Positions 32,936 through 44,698 of a stretch of DNA of 64,000 nucleotides are shown one piece after another. The translations under genes were made by a program, and so were the position numbers. Source of the DNA: Pseudoscleropodium purum (Eukaryota; Streptophyta; Bryopsida; Hypnales; Brachytheciaceae); assembly GCA_963969395.1 (NCBI GenBank), contig OZ017797.1:34968001-35032000 (forward strand). The letters run 5' to 3'. Positions within the stretch are counted from its first letter, which is position 1. Every line of letters starts with the position of its first letter. Under the pieces are notes generated by a model that was not told the origin of the DNA, did not search any database, and saw nothing but the letters and a program-made list of their open reading frames with translations.

Positions 32936-35297
32936 ACAGTACCACCCCACTCCTCCTTTTACTTTTCGTCGGAGAATATCCCCATCGACTCATATGTCAC
33001 AGATCCCCTGATAGATGGGGAAAAATCCGCAGTGTGAGAGAGTCATACTGTAATGAGAACTGCATAGATAGGAGTGGAGTGGCGCGTGCAACGAATTCTA
33101 AAGATTCATCACATCAAATTTAAAACTTTAGTTCCAGTCACATGTATACAAGAGAGGTTAGTGGCCACCAATGTTTGGAGCTCAAGAATCTACTTGAATT
33201 TGCCCCTCAGACTACCATCGTTGGCCGTCGTTGGACCCCTCCACCTCACTGTCAACCGCACGCAGCAAAGTTCAGCGCACACCGAGGGTCCAAATTTTGA
33301 GCATCTGGTGTCCTTACGCTTCAGTCAAAAGGATCGCATCGTAAAAACCTCTCCCCAATTGCCATGCAGGATCAGGAGGCCAATTTCGGCAATAGGCAAG
33401 TGTTCCTCCGATGTGCAACTCTACTGGCCCAAATTCTTCAAAAGGGCTTGATGTCCAGGTCACATCATGCACCATTTCCAAAAGCGTCAATGAACGCACA
33501 AACATGCGGAATAGAAGAGCAGGGTACCAGTAGCTGATCTGCATTTCCTCTAAGCCACTACCCCGAATGCAATCTCTGTATTGGTCTTAGACATCCTGGC
33601 TATTAACATTACATCGAGCTACCCGAGTGTCCACATAAACCTGAAGGACAAGCATAGGATGGTGAAGAACGCCAAGTTAATAGATTATGCCATGAATGGA
33701 TCGAATCGGGGTAGGACTTTCACAGCCCAGAGCGAAGGTTGAAGCAAGAACGAAGTCACTACTCACAATGCTTCATCCGTACCAGGATCGGGTAACCACT
33801 TGTACAAACAACTTGTATTGAAGTTCTCTCCGGGTACAGATGTGATGTAATACACTAGCATCCATTTTGCTTATTAATCCATTGCGCAACTTCTACTTGT
33901 GCACACAGCAGCACAATCCATGATGTGTGAATATTTCACAACTTCAGAAGCTTGTATTTCCCTCAATCTTATTGAGCCCAAATTAATCACCACAACATTT
34001 CATAAATACCTCCAATTCTGAAGGAAAAAATCCCTCAATTGGAGTTCAGGACATCTAAATTCATTTGCAAAGGAACAAAGCACAAGGTATGACAGGACAA
34101 TCTTTCAAAACATGTTGAATATCTCAGATCCGCTCAAGTTTCAAAACACTCATTTCCACTCCCAAGTCTTTCACTTGGTTAGACTCGCTGTGACCAACTT
34201 GACGATCGGTCACTTACCAAGTTAAAAAGCACCTACAGTTCAGGACTAACCTAAATGAAACAACCCACCTTCGTGATTGCACCTCACCTTATGTCAGTTA
34301 CCATGAAATATGTACTTCATCCATGAAAATAATATGATTCCAGATCATAATAGACGCTTCATGCCAGGAGGAAATTCATCACTATTCACTATGCATGCTC
34401 ACTCCACGGAATGACTCATTTTTATTTGGAGTCCTATTTTTCGGTTGCCATGATCTACAGCTTAGAAGGGTGAGTTGTCAGTCTAACTGCTAAAGAATGT
34501 TATTCAAATTACAAATCGTCAAAAAAGATCTCTAGCATCTGTTCTGATGTGACGTTGGTGCTACATCAGAAAGAATTTTGGGAGTGTTATTGGAAAAGTG
34601 CATGTTTTGGACACAATTCTGCTAGCTAGACAGTCTTGTAATTGTATGCTCAAATTTTTAATGGCATTGAGACTGAGTTTCAAACAATATCTCAAGTTGT
34701 TCTTGACTGTTACAGTGTAATTTCCCAAGTCCTTATGACTGTTCATGCTTGACACATGTGATCAGTTTATTTGTGAGCAACTGAGCATTCTTGTGCAGTT
34801 AATGAGTTCATCCTTAGAACAAAGGTACAGCAAAAATTTAATTTGGTGTCTATTTTACTTTGCCATTGAGAAACTGTACACTCACTCGACACTAGCAACT
34901 CAAATTTGTGCTAGTCAAGTTCCCAAAATTGACTCCAGCACTCTTCTCACAAGTTCTAATCTTCTCGGCACCCTATGCCCTCTGGGAGTTCATGGGGTAC
35001 CATTGGAATGGAGATTCCAATCCAGTGTAGATTCTTCGCACCCTGGAACAACCAACTACTTGTGGAGTAGCACTTATCCAAGTAATCCCAGCCATGTCCA
35101 AAATTTCAGGCTCCACCAGTGATAGTGATGTTGCCAACAATGTCATGGAACTTGGTCTACAATCACAATGGGGCGTTTGCATGGTATGGTGAACTAGATT
35201 TTGCGTTGCTATCCATTGTCTTCTTGGATTTTCAACATCTTCCAAACAACACCATTTTGGAAGATGGGGTCTATTCTCTTTTTGCAAAATGAGAAAG
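32936..35297. other. Low-repeat region, no gene identified
   Basis: Balanced composition up to about 34.0 kb, then more AT-rich. The longest frames (33,074-33,451 plus; 34,745-35,122 plus; 34,973-35,287 minus) have no recognisable similarity and overlap one another on opposite strands. No RNA gene seen. Confidence 0.4.
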
Positions 35298-35536
35298 TTA
35301 ACCCTATAAGGATGGGCTGGTCTCCGAAGGAATCATCATTTTCTAATACCATGGGAATTAATCCCTTAAAAAAAGGAAAAAGTATTCATTGGAAGTCAAA
35401 CAATTATAGAAGATGTGCCTTTTTCACAACAAAACTCCAAGGAGGCAAGGATGAATAGTTGCACTTCTGTCTTGTACATGAGAATTCTTTGTCATCCATC
35501 AGACACTTAGTCTCCGCGACAACGTTATAGGGTTAA
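35298..35536. mobile_element. Short TTAA-flanked MITE (239 bp)
   Basis: TTAA (35,298-35,301) then CCCTATAAGGATG; right end, reverse-complemented, CCCTATAACGTTG, then TTAA (35,533-35,536). The termini are a variant of the CCCCTAAAGG type, so this may be a fourth subfamily. No coding capacity. Confidence 0.65.
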
Positions 35537-36185
35537 TCCTCTTTTTTTCATCAAAAATCATTAAAAAAAACTATCATTTCTATTCCAAAGAGCAAAAAAC
35601 TTTACAAAATACTTTTTGGGGTGCATTTAACCATAAGATCTTGCACAAGACTATTATAAGAATGTATGGAAGAAATTTCAAAAACTTTCACATTGTAGAT
35701 TGCAAGATAGTTGCTCTTAAAATGAAAAAAATAGTTTTTGGAGCATGTTCCGTGACTAGATTATTTGACTTTGAATCTACTTAACTTCAAATTTTGCACT
35801 AAACATTTGATAAGAAAAATTTGAATGTTAAAGATTTGAGTTGAAAGTCTAGGAAAAAAAATTACAAAAAAAAAATACTTGATTTTCATTCTTTAAAAAA
35901 TTGTTTAGTAGAAGTAGATACAAGGTTTAAGGAAAAACAAATTCCTTAGTAGCTTTAAAATAGAATTGAAACATACTAATTCCAATGATGAGATTGTTCT
36001 AGCAAATATATTTAATTTCAATTAGCTCTTTTAATAAACATAATTCTTCATTTGTATAGAATAATTTTGATAATGGCCATCGTTGAAATGAAAGAAGTCT
36101 TGTATAGCTTTCAAATGAAAAAAGATCAACAAAATTGCACAATTTTTGAAAAAATACTACCATTGATAAGATTAATGAAAAAAAT

Positions 36186-36189
<4 letters not shown>
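35533..36189 (-). mobile_element. Subfamily D element fragment, reverse orientation
   Basis: Reads, on the minus strand, like the right half of D1: the block for AAGATC-TATGGTTA, then TTTTTT and the TTAA end at 35,533-35,536, which is shared with the preceding element. The other end is lost in the (TA)n tract at 36,190. Confidence 0.6.
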
Positions 36190-36272
<83 letters not shown>

Positions 36273-36288
36273 TATATATACACACATA
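36190..36288. repeat. (TA)n microsatellite
   Basis: About 70 bp of pure TA followed by mixed TA and CACACATA units. It creates spurious Tyr-Ile frames on both strands. Confidence 0.95.
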
Positions 36289-38450
36289 TGAATGCTCAAA
36301 AGTGCTTCAAAAACTTTGATTTTTTTCCATGGGTATATATCATCACAATTTTGATGTGTTATTTTTCAAATCATTTTGAAGTGTAACAAAAAAGAAATGA
36401 GGATCAAAGTGACTTGTCTAGGAGATTGGGACAAAAAAATGAAAAAAATTTGATTGCCCCCATTCCAATTAAGTTTTCCACCTGGTTCCTTGAAGTATGA
36501 AGATTGGGCCAACGGTACATGCTAGTATGTGAACATGAAAATGTGAGCATGTGAGCTTTGAGCACATGTATAAGTATATATACAACAATCATTGAAGGTG
36601 ATTATTATATAACCACCTATGATACATTGGTAGGTACCTATATTATAACTAAACTATAATTATAGAAGGTTTCTATAATATACACCTATAATATAGATGT
36701 ATAGTTGACTAGATTCATATGCTCATGCTCCTAGGCTCACATAATAGCGACCCTTTCAAACCTATTGTAAAAAATCATTTGTTCACCATCACAAGTTGTT
36801 AGTATTTCCACCAATGCTTGGGAAATTTTTGAAGCTCCTCCAATTGATTTCCTCCTTCTACACAAATGGACCATGTTTTTTTCAATGGTCACTGGTTGCA
36901 TCCTCTTAATTACAAAATATACAAGTTTATTTCTTGCAATATCAATTTTTCATTGGCCAAATTGAAATTGGCACCATCTAAATTGCTAAATTTCTAAAAT
37001 GTAAAAATAAATTCCAAAATAAAAATACTAATTAATATTTCATTCTTGCCACAAATTGAACTAGGATTGCTAGTAGTTGAGCTTGTGAGTGTGAGCTTGA
37101 GAGCCTATGAGCTTCTAGTTTCATTTCCTACTTGTAGTCTTTTGTTTGTAATTTACTTTTGTATTTCTTTTGTTTCTTTGTTTGCAATTTAATTCTAATC
37201 CAATTTCCTACCCATAGTATCTTGTTTTGATTTTGATTTTGTATTTAACTGTTTTTTATCTTTTTGGTTTTCTATTTCATTTCTAGTTTCATTTTCCTAC
37301 TTAGTAGTATTTTGGGTTTCATTTCTTAACATTTTATCCTTCACCTAATTCGGTTACTCTACCAAATCTTGCTTAAAGTCTTTTTAATGTAAAAGCCTTC
37401 TTTGTTCCCTAGAATTTTTCCTTTGCTTTTTTCCTAATTGTATTTTTTGTATTTTTTCCCTAACCTCCCGAAGTTTCTATTGCTAGCTAATAGAAAACTT
37501 CCTCATTGGTAGTTTTAAATCAATCTAAAGTACTAATACCTCTAAACCTGTAAATTTTAGAAAATTATTTTTGTTTTCTATTTTCTAAACATGTTGACTA
37601 CAACATGTTTCTACCAAAGGATATCTAAAAATATATTATTTATATCCTTCACATTTGTTCAAATAGGGCTCCAAGGTGCACACACTTGTAAACATTGAAG
37701 ATGGTTTCAAGATCATTCTATTGGTGAAATTTCACTACCATGATCAAGTCCTAGCAAATTGTTAATTTTTAATTTCTTTGGAATTGTTTTTTTTAATTCT
37801 ACAAATTAAAACGTCAAATTTTTTATTTTCTTCAAAAAAATTGTCACTCTATTTTGTAAATAACATTTGACATATATTTTTTGTAGGTCTTAAATTTTTT
37901 TGATATGTTATTTTGAATATTATACTAGTTATCCATATTTTACTCTATTTTTTATAAAAGAATTCCAAAAGGTCATAGTACACCTAGTACAAACCCAAAT
38001 GCTACAAAAATTGACCACTCTTTTTTGCAGTCACACATGGGGAGCACATCACACTGTTTATTGGAAAGCATTGAAATTTTGACATTTGGATTTTTTTTCA
38101 CATAGTTTCAATGATATATTTCAAAAAATCAAAGAAAAAAAAGGTTGTAAATCAAATTTGAGATTCTATGGTTTTATACGTGTATATGTGTGTGATATAA
38201 AATCACTATCTATTTTTACTTCTATAATTGGCCCTAGTAATCTTACAAACTATATGTTGTCCCATTGAAAAAAAAATTCATAATATTGAATATGAATTGT
38301 CATCTTGCATACTTAACATTCAATTTTTATACAATCCTAATCAAGCATACCAAATGTTGGTTTCAAAAAAGCAAAACTCCATTTTTGGTGAATTATTTCA
38401 TTTAATATTCATGATTTTACATAATCATAATTGATTGAAAAATACTAGTA
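36289..38450. other. AT-rich intergenic DNA
   Basis: No gene or RNA seen. A short palindromic TA/TATA-rich patch lies at 36,600-36,710. Confidence 0.5.
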
Positions 38451-39703
38451 ATGAATTTTTTAAGTTGTAGGGAATTATGGATCTTCTACTCTAAAATAAA
38501 CCTTGAAGTCCTTTATTTAATTCAATTTTCAGTATTTTTGGAAATAAAATAAAATCATAGGAAGTAAATTGTTTATTACAACATTACAACCATTGGAATT
38601 GGCATTTTTCAATTTCAAAACTAAATTCTTACCAATTTAGCATTTTAAATAATTTTCTACTTATTTCTACTTATTATTTTTTTAAGAATGAATATGAAAC
38701 ATATTTTGTTGAATTTTTTAATATGTGTTTCTAACTTAATTTTTCAACATATTATGAAGGGTTGCAAATTGTAGGTTCTATACATTTGGGGGTAAAAAGT
38801 TTGAAAGATGAAATTTAATCATTTGAAAAAAGTTGAAAATGTTTTTTCTTAAAATCTAAGCATTATGGTCTTGCAATTGGTAAGGTTTCTTACTCTGAAA
38901 TTTTACAAGTGTGTCCTCTAACAAGATAACATAAGGATCTTACCCCTAAATGCCCAAGGCCTGTTTTGAACTTCTTGGAATTTGTTCTAAATTGAACAAA
39001 ATGCCAACATTTTGATAAATTGTATAAAAAAAATTGTAATTGTAATTGTATAAATTCAAACTAGACATGTTAGAGATCTCATAGGAAAAGAAAACACAAC
39101 AATATCACTTATAGAGTGAAAGATTATAATGTTTGACTATGAGGGTGTTAAAACTGCAAAAGTGATGTGAAGTCTTTCAATCTTCTTTTTACAAGTCAAA
39201 TCTAAAAAGTTGGTGACCAAAAATATACGAGGTTGAAGGGCCAAACATGTATAATCCCAATCAATTTATGGCTTCCTTAAATCCACTCTACAATTTTTTT
39301 AAATGAATTTTGAATGTGATTTTTTCTCCAAGATCTTGTGTATTTGAGGCTCATTTCTAAGAGCTCTCAAAACTACAAGAAGTCAAGATTGTAATGGGTA
39401 CTCTTGCACAAAGTCTTGAATAGAAAAATCACTATCATTTATTCTCAAGATCTGATTTTGAATGCTAAAACTGGACTTCAAGAAGAACTTTTCAAAAATA
39501 GAAGCTACTCAAAATAGAAACTTGGGTTAGGTTTTATTTAACTTCAAAGTTAAGCAAACACCAGATTTGGGTGCCTTGAGCTTTTAGGGGTTAAAATTAG
39601 ATTCATTAGAAAATAAACTTAAATGAAGATTTTAGCCTTGCTTTGATGACTAGTATTTTCAAGGAGTTTTGGGCCTCTCAACATGAAAAAACTTTAGGGG
39701 TTA
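38451..39703 (+). mobile_element. Left-truncated subfamily A element carrying a nested C element
   Basis: From about 38,451 the sequence follows the middle of subfamily A (TTCTACTCTAAAATAAACCT; ATTGTTTATTACAACATTAC), then is interrupted by C2 (38,939-39,594), and resumes with the A4-type right third (GATTTTAGCCTTGCTTTGAT), ending ACTTTAGGGG at TTAA (39,700-39,703). The left end is missing. The right TTAA lies inside U2-like sequence (next feature). Confidence 0.65.
38939..39594 (+). mobile_element. TTAA-flanked MITE, subfamily C (copy C2), nested
   Basis: Left end CTTACCCCTAAATGCCCAAG (TTAA decayed), right end GCTTTTAGGGG followed by TTAA (39,591-39,594). Collinear with C1 throughout. Its unoccupied site TTAA (39,299-39,302, in CAATTTTTTTAAATGAATTT) corresponds exactly to the point of the nested insertion in C3. 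Confidence 0.8.
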
Positions 39704-39795
39704 ATACCATGAGACTCCATGAACCTCAAATCATGCATTAAATTGATTAATACAGGTACTACACTTGATTTTAGCCATAAAGGCCATGCCTTACC
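39700..39795 (-). pseudogene. Truncated U2 snRNA pseudogene
   Basis: The minus strand reads GGCC-TTTATGGCTAAAAT, then CAAGTGTAGTACCTGTATTA and on through degenerate stem IIa/IIb sequence to GGTATTAA. It follows U2 from about nucleotide 9 to the GATATTAA just before the Sm site. The branch-point recognition element survives (GTGTAGTA), but CTCGG is lost and several pairs in stem II are broken. It stops at the TTAA of the adjoining TTAA-type element, so the 3' half has been displaced or lost. No USE or TATA at the expected distance was seen. Confidence 0.75.
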
Positions 39796-41486
39796 AAGCC
39801 CATCTTATACCCAGGATGGATCCTTCTTTTACTATACTTCGCTCTTTTTTATTAATTTTGTAACAAACCTTGGTGGGCACCGGCAAAGGAGACTTGACAT
39901 GTTTATCTGACGCTATCTTCTTCTGTCCCAGTATAATATCTCTGTCTGTCCCATATATTTTGGTATTATGGGAGCAAATAAAATCATCAAAAAATCTATG
40001 AAACATTTGAAAAACCTTCCACTAGGACATGATTTAAATTTGATCCAGCATTCCAATGTGTCCAAAACAGAGTTGTGCGTGAAAGGTATGATGTTTCATC
40101 AGGCTAGGGTTAAGTTTTCATTTCAAGTTTTTTGTTCAAGTCTTACATTTTTGCCTCTAGATGTGTTTTTGTTTCTGTCATAGTAGCTCGGAATGGGCTG
40201 AATTTTGAAACCCAGACTAATTGGGTAATGTCTCTTTCCATGCACATACAGTTGAATTTTTTCAAAAAATTCTTGATTTGATTGATTATATAACAGGTCA
40301 TCTAATATGGGACAATTTTTTGGAGAGAAGTGTCGAGCAGATTAGGGGAGAGAGCATGAAGGTCATGTTTCCACACTGAGCACTTCAACTGTGCACAGGA
40401 TGACCAAGTACCTCCAACTCTGAAGCAGACGCCAACATATCATCCTAACTTCCAAGAGCACAAAGAAATCAATCTAAGTGAGCACAACCCAAATGCGCCT
40501 CTGCACCAAATGCATATCTCCTCTTCATTTCAAAAAGTAGATCTAGGATACATGTACTTGTCTTGATTTTGTGCCACATGAGACGAATGGAAGCCCTAAA
40601 TTTTTTATTTTGAAACGAAGGGGAAACATCCAATCATAGTGATACAAGTACATTTGAGTGCACCTACTTGCCCCAGCCGGTAGTCATGGATCACTACTGA
40701 GCAGAGAAGTGTGGTTGCTAATTTGACAAGCCCTAACAAAAGCAAGATGGTACCAGAGCTTTTCATATGCAAGAGGACATGCCCTGTCTTCTCAACCGTG
40801 GCCTCAAGTATGTTAACGGCTTTGGTAACGGTTCCTCCGCGTGAGATCATGAGTAGCAAGACTATCCCGTAAGAATTGCACCAGGACTGCCTACTACATC
40901 CGCAACAACAACAGCAGCCCTAATAACATACCAGCAACCCGAGAATCGACAGAAGACATGAGAGATCACGCAGTTTCTGCGCATCAGATATGCGAGCAAC
41001 ACGAAATCCTCACACACGTTGAATGCCCCACCCATCATTCAGCATGAGAGTACCGTAATTCAAGTTCGAGAGGTCTACTTAATTTGCAATTTCTCTGTAT
41101 TCCCGGTAAGGCTTGTGTATAGTATAGAGGAGCAGAAGCCGGTCCCTCTTCGAATTTCAACTTCAATCCGCTGCAGCATCAAGGTAAGTACACCTAATAA
41201 GAGAAGAGAAGAAGAGAAGGAAACCTAATTGCATCAAGGTTGGGGTCGCAATCGGGCATACCTACCTTACATTCACAAAACTCGTTCCCTTTAATTGCTG
41301 TGCATTAGAGGATATGTACCAAAATCATTTGGAAGAATCTCAGTCAAGGCTACGAAACATATCTTTATCATTTGAAACATTCTATGCTACCTCTCATCAA
41401 TACTAGCTTTGTCACTAGCTTAATTTATCACATAAACACTATCATCGGCATATAACCCGTGTTGTACACAAATCGAAATCTGTATT
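39796..41486. other. Low-repeat region with unresolved open frames
   Basis: From about 40.2 kb the composition becomes balanced. A minus-strand frame at 40,605-40,859 (84 codons from an ATG) has a hydrophilic start and a long hydrophobic segment and looks coding-like, but I do not recognise it and could not extend it through splice sites. A block at about 41,070-41,170 is repeated in degenerate form at about 41,622-41,720 (shared CTACTNAATTT, TATT-CCGG, GAGNAGCAGAAGCCGG). Confidence 0.4.
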
Positions 41487-41587
41487 TGTCCGTCTGCTTC
41501 AGGTAATCCTGCTTCGTGATAGCTTCCGGATATGGCGAATCTCGGACGGTCTCTCTCATCGACATACCAAGCAGGATAGCTCTGGCA
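41487..41587 (-). pseudogene. Frameshifted copy of the 3' end of the second HMA gene
   Basis: About 100 bp that align base by base with the last ~100 bp of the HMA coding sequence at 41,993-42,095. The shared protein signature is SQSYP..YVDERD, here CQSYPAWYVDERD. After that a single inserted base in GAGAGAGACCGTCCGAGA (gene: GAGCGAGACTACCGAAAC) shifts the frame, although ATATCCGGAAGCT follows at the same place as in the gene. It lies about 400 bp downstream of the gene, on the same strand: a decayed partial tandem duplicate. Confidence 0.8.
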
Positions 41588-41992
41588 ATGGATTAAACAT
41601 TCAAACTCAAAAGTACGCAGCAAGTCTACTAAATTTACATTTTTTTTTTGTGTATTTCCGGATATGGCTTTTGAAGACAGAGTAGCAGAAGCCGGGTCAG
41701 TCTTCGACTTCTTACTAGCTTCTCATCTACCTTGCTAACTGCTCCTTCATTTCCTACTGGGATATCTTACTGTGCTTTAGAGAATAATAAGTACAAATTA
41801 ACCGCCTGGGGATCTCCGCCAACGTAGACTAGCGATCATCACATCGTCATCATCTGTTGCAACATTAATCTATACTAGCTCTGATCTATACTAGCTGGAG
41901 TTTGTCACTTTGCGGTAATTTAGTCACTTATACATCATCATTATATATGCCATCCACCATTGTTGTACAAAAAAATTGGAAAAATTGAAAGG
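41588..41992 (-). other. Spacer between HMA gene and its 3' duplicate; probable 3' UTR
   Basis: Includes the second copy of the degenerate ~100-bp block (about 41,622-41,720) that also occurs at 41,070-41,170. The part next to 41,992 should hold the 3' UTR of the second HMA gene. Three CTAGCT/ACTAGC motifs lie between 41,825 and 41,900. Confidence 0.45.
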
Positions 41993-43520
41993 TCAGTAGT
42001 AGTCCAGCTGCTGCAGATACTCCGGATTCATCACAGCTTCCGGATACGGCGAGTTTCGGTAGTCTCGCTCGTCGACATAACTGGGAGGGTAGCTTTGGCT
42101 CGGACGGTATCCATGGTGCCGGTACCGGTGCACGTCATGCTCGGGTCGGTACTCGTCGTACATGTTGCGATGATGCTCCAAGTACTGCGGCCGGTAGGTG
42201 TCTCTGTACTGCGGGTACCGATGCACGTCCGCCTCCGATCGGTAGCCGTCGTGCAAGGAACGAAACTCAGGCTCCTGTCTGTACCCGTGTCGGTAGTCGC
42301 GGTGGTTGTAGTTACGGCTGCCGTACCCTGAGCTCGCCTGGTTGAAGCTGGAGTTGTAGCGAGGGCTGCTGATAGTTTCCACGGGATAAGTACTGTGGGA
42401 TCGGCCATAGCCGTGGTGGTGCCTGTCATGCTTGTGGTGGATCTTGTTCTGCTTGTGCCCGTGCCTGGAGTTGTGAAGAGTGAAGGAATCAGAGGACATG
42501 ATGTCTGCTCTCTTGTCCACCTTGCGAGCCTTCTTCAGCACGTCATGCGTGTCTGCGAAACCGTAAACCACCACCTCCGACCTTGCCTGATCTGTGAAGA
42601 TGTCTTGAACGCCTGTGCATGCCCAAACATTTGTAAGCAGATATCTCAGTTTGCGAAGAATCAGAGCATGGTTACGAAGAGTGGCGTTCAAGAACGGTCT
42701 CGCTCACTAGGTTTCAACTGTGTCCGTTTCAACTCTGTCGCAGCTTTCCTCAATTGTATCTGAGAGGCTAGAACTTAAGATAGACCAGTGATGCTGGAAA
42801 AGAGAAGAGCCAAGCTTACAACTAGATTGCGAGAAAGCGGATCTGAGATATTCGATTGTAACAGTGTGGCGAAAGTTCTACTCACCGTATACTTCGGCGA
42901 GTTCCTCACGGACCTTCTCCTCGCACTTGTTGCAACACATGATCACCCTCATTTCGGTCCTCTGATTATATCCCACCACCATGCTCAAAGTCAGCAACAA
43001 AGTATGCCGTTTGGGCGCAGTACTCGAGGCACTTTCAGAACAGAGAATCAATCATTGGTGGATGAAAACAACTTGGTGGCGTGCGAGAACTAATCCAAAA
43101 CGACGCAGCATGCACAAGAATCAGTGAGAATGAGCAGCTTACAGGGGAATTGCCTCCATAGCCATAAGGTGGAGACTCCTGGTTCATCCACCGAGGTTCC
43201 GAGCGCCTCAAGAAGAGCTGTGCATTGCAGATTGAGAGCATGTCAGATACTCGAAGCTCTCAAACCAGCTATAGCATCAGCGCCTCACCTAGAAAATATG
43301 GAAAAGATGCAATTTGGGGAGACAAACTAAAACTCTAAGTGTTAGTTTCTCTTCTCAATTTCTCGGCCTCATACATATGAAGATGCCTCTCACTGATCAC
43401 CACCATTCCCTAAACTCAAACTCAAACTCAAACTCAAACACTGTAATGCAACTAAAGACTTGACGGTTCTAATTAAACGAAGTGACAGTTTGAGCGAGAT
43501 TATACATCAGTGAGACTCAT
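41993..43520 (-). CDS. HMA-domain plant protein with Tyr/His/Arg-rich tail (HPP-like), four exons
   Basis: Paralogue of the gene at 9,934-11,228; predicted 261 residues. Exons in transcript order: 43520-43506, 43217-43143, 42961-42886, 42612-41993; introns of 288, 181 and 273 nt, GT-AG, with the same phases (0, 0, 1) at the same protein positions. Residues 1-30 are the leader (MSLTD, then a segment with PRWMNQ matching PAWLDQ of the paralogue). The HMA domain covers about 34-90 with MCCNKC (38-43) and ends KKARKVDK. The rest is a His/Lys-rich stretch followed by a Tyr/Arg/His-rich tail with several GYR and HRY units; it finishes GYRPSQSYPPSYVDERD...MNPEYLQQLDYY. It has no CaaX box, so isoprenylation is not expected. 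The first exon, with its weak donor GTATAA, is inferred from the paralogue. Metal binding is inferred from the motif; the role is unknown. Confidence 0.85.
43408..43438 (-). repeat. (CTCAAA)n microsatellite in intron 1
   Basis: About five hexamer units within the first intron of the second HMA gene. Confidence 0.85.
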
Positions 43521-43912
43521 GGCTGCTCCGATCCTGCAACCTCTTCGATTCCGAGACAAAAGCTTCAGCCCTGGTGCAACGCCGAAGTGAGTTAACACAA
43601 CTGGACCTCGTTTCCTGATGTACAAGAGTTATATCTTTACAGAGATATCACATGCACGTTTTTTGTGACTGGTTTTGAGATTTGATTGAGTGCAAGCAAG
43701 GAGTGAGGAAGGCTGGAGAAGACGACAAGCGAGGGAGGGAGGAAGCTTGTAATACGTTAGGCGAATGTGGAACTGAGATAACTTCTGCTAGCTAATAAAG
43801 GGGACCGACTTGGGAGACGGAGGCCTGAGAGAAGATGATCATCGTCCGGGATGCTTGCGAGACTTGGAATGAATGCAGTGGACAAGTTTTGCGGATGAAG
43901 AAGTGCCGTGGT
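43521..43912 (-). promoter_or_regulatory. Probable 5' UTR of the second HMA gene
   Basis: Lies between the inferred ATG (43,520) and a start site predicted from the TATA box at 43,939-43,946. Pyrimidine-rich in its distal part on the minus strand. Confidence 0.4.
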
Positions 43913-43938
43913 GGGTGGTGGTAATCGGTGCCATTGGC

Positions 43939-43946
43939 TTTTTATA
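43939..43946 (-). promoter_or_regulatory. TATA box of the second HMA gene
   Basis: The minus strand reads CACTATAAAAAGCC. It lies about 420 bp upstream of the inferred start codon, a layout similar to the paralogue. Confidence 0.55.
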
Positions 43947-44698
43947 GTGAGAACCTTTCCTTTATTACTTGGCCGCCCAGCACTGCTGGAATATTTTATT
44001 GCAATTGCTTGTCCTGACTGCCCAACTGTGGAGGTGGGGGCAACAACTGCTTTCCTCTGAGTGGCGGGATCGAACTTCACGTAGAAACACCGAAGTTCAG
44101 TTCAAACCGGCCACTTGCATGGATGAAGTCAAAATTATTTCCAGGTATTATGTTTACTTGTAGGTAAATGGAAATCTTACATGTAAAAAAATTAATTTAA
44201 AAAGATTGGAGAATTTTTATATTTTGTGTGAATTTTCATAGAAGTCTTTAAGTGTTCTATAGATGTATGATTGAGGAGCTTTCATCAAGTCTTAAAATTA
44301 TTCACTAAGACACCAAACCATTCATTGAAGGCTCTATTACTTTTCAACTAAGGTATAAGTACCTATTTCGAACAACCCCCTTACGATGGTTGTGTAGGGT
44401 GACTTATTGTCAACAATAGCTGGATGCATTGTTCATTGAAAAAGATTCTTTGTTTGCACATGCTCATCTACTCATTTCTCTTTCTTCCTTGCTTAGAGAG
44501 AAGTGCCAAAGCTAACCATAATAGGTGAGTTTATAAGATCAAAATGGGTCTAAATGAAGAATCGACATATATATTGAATAAAATATCCATTTTAGGTAAA
44601 ATAATTGTTTTTCTTTTTTAATTCTTCCTTGTCTTTGTGTTTGTGCACATTCAGCTTAATTTTTCAATAAATTTCCTATCACCAATAGATTGAAATGC
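43947..44698. other. Upstream region of the second HMA gene grading into AT-rich DNA
   Basis: Contains no tandem 187-bp repeats like those upstream of the paralogue. From about 44,150 the sequence is AT-rich, without recognisable features. Confidence 0.45.

Noticed and set aside
35999..36291. Tyr-Ile repeat frames
   Set aside because: Produced by the (TA)n microsatellite.
40605..40859. Possible nucleic-acid-binding (Alba-like) fragment
   Set aside because: Only a vague resemblance over about 20 residues, followed by a hydrophobic segment that does not fit that family; left as an unrecognised frame.
42031..42763. Overlapping frames on both strands of the second HMA gene (Thr-rich minus frame, Val-rich plus frame)
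   Set aside because: They are shadows of the real exon, which continues the HMA domain across splice sites conserved in the paralogue.
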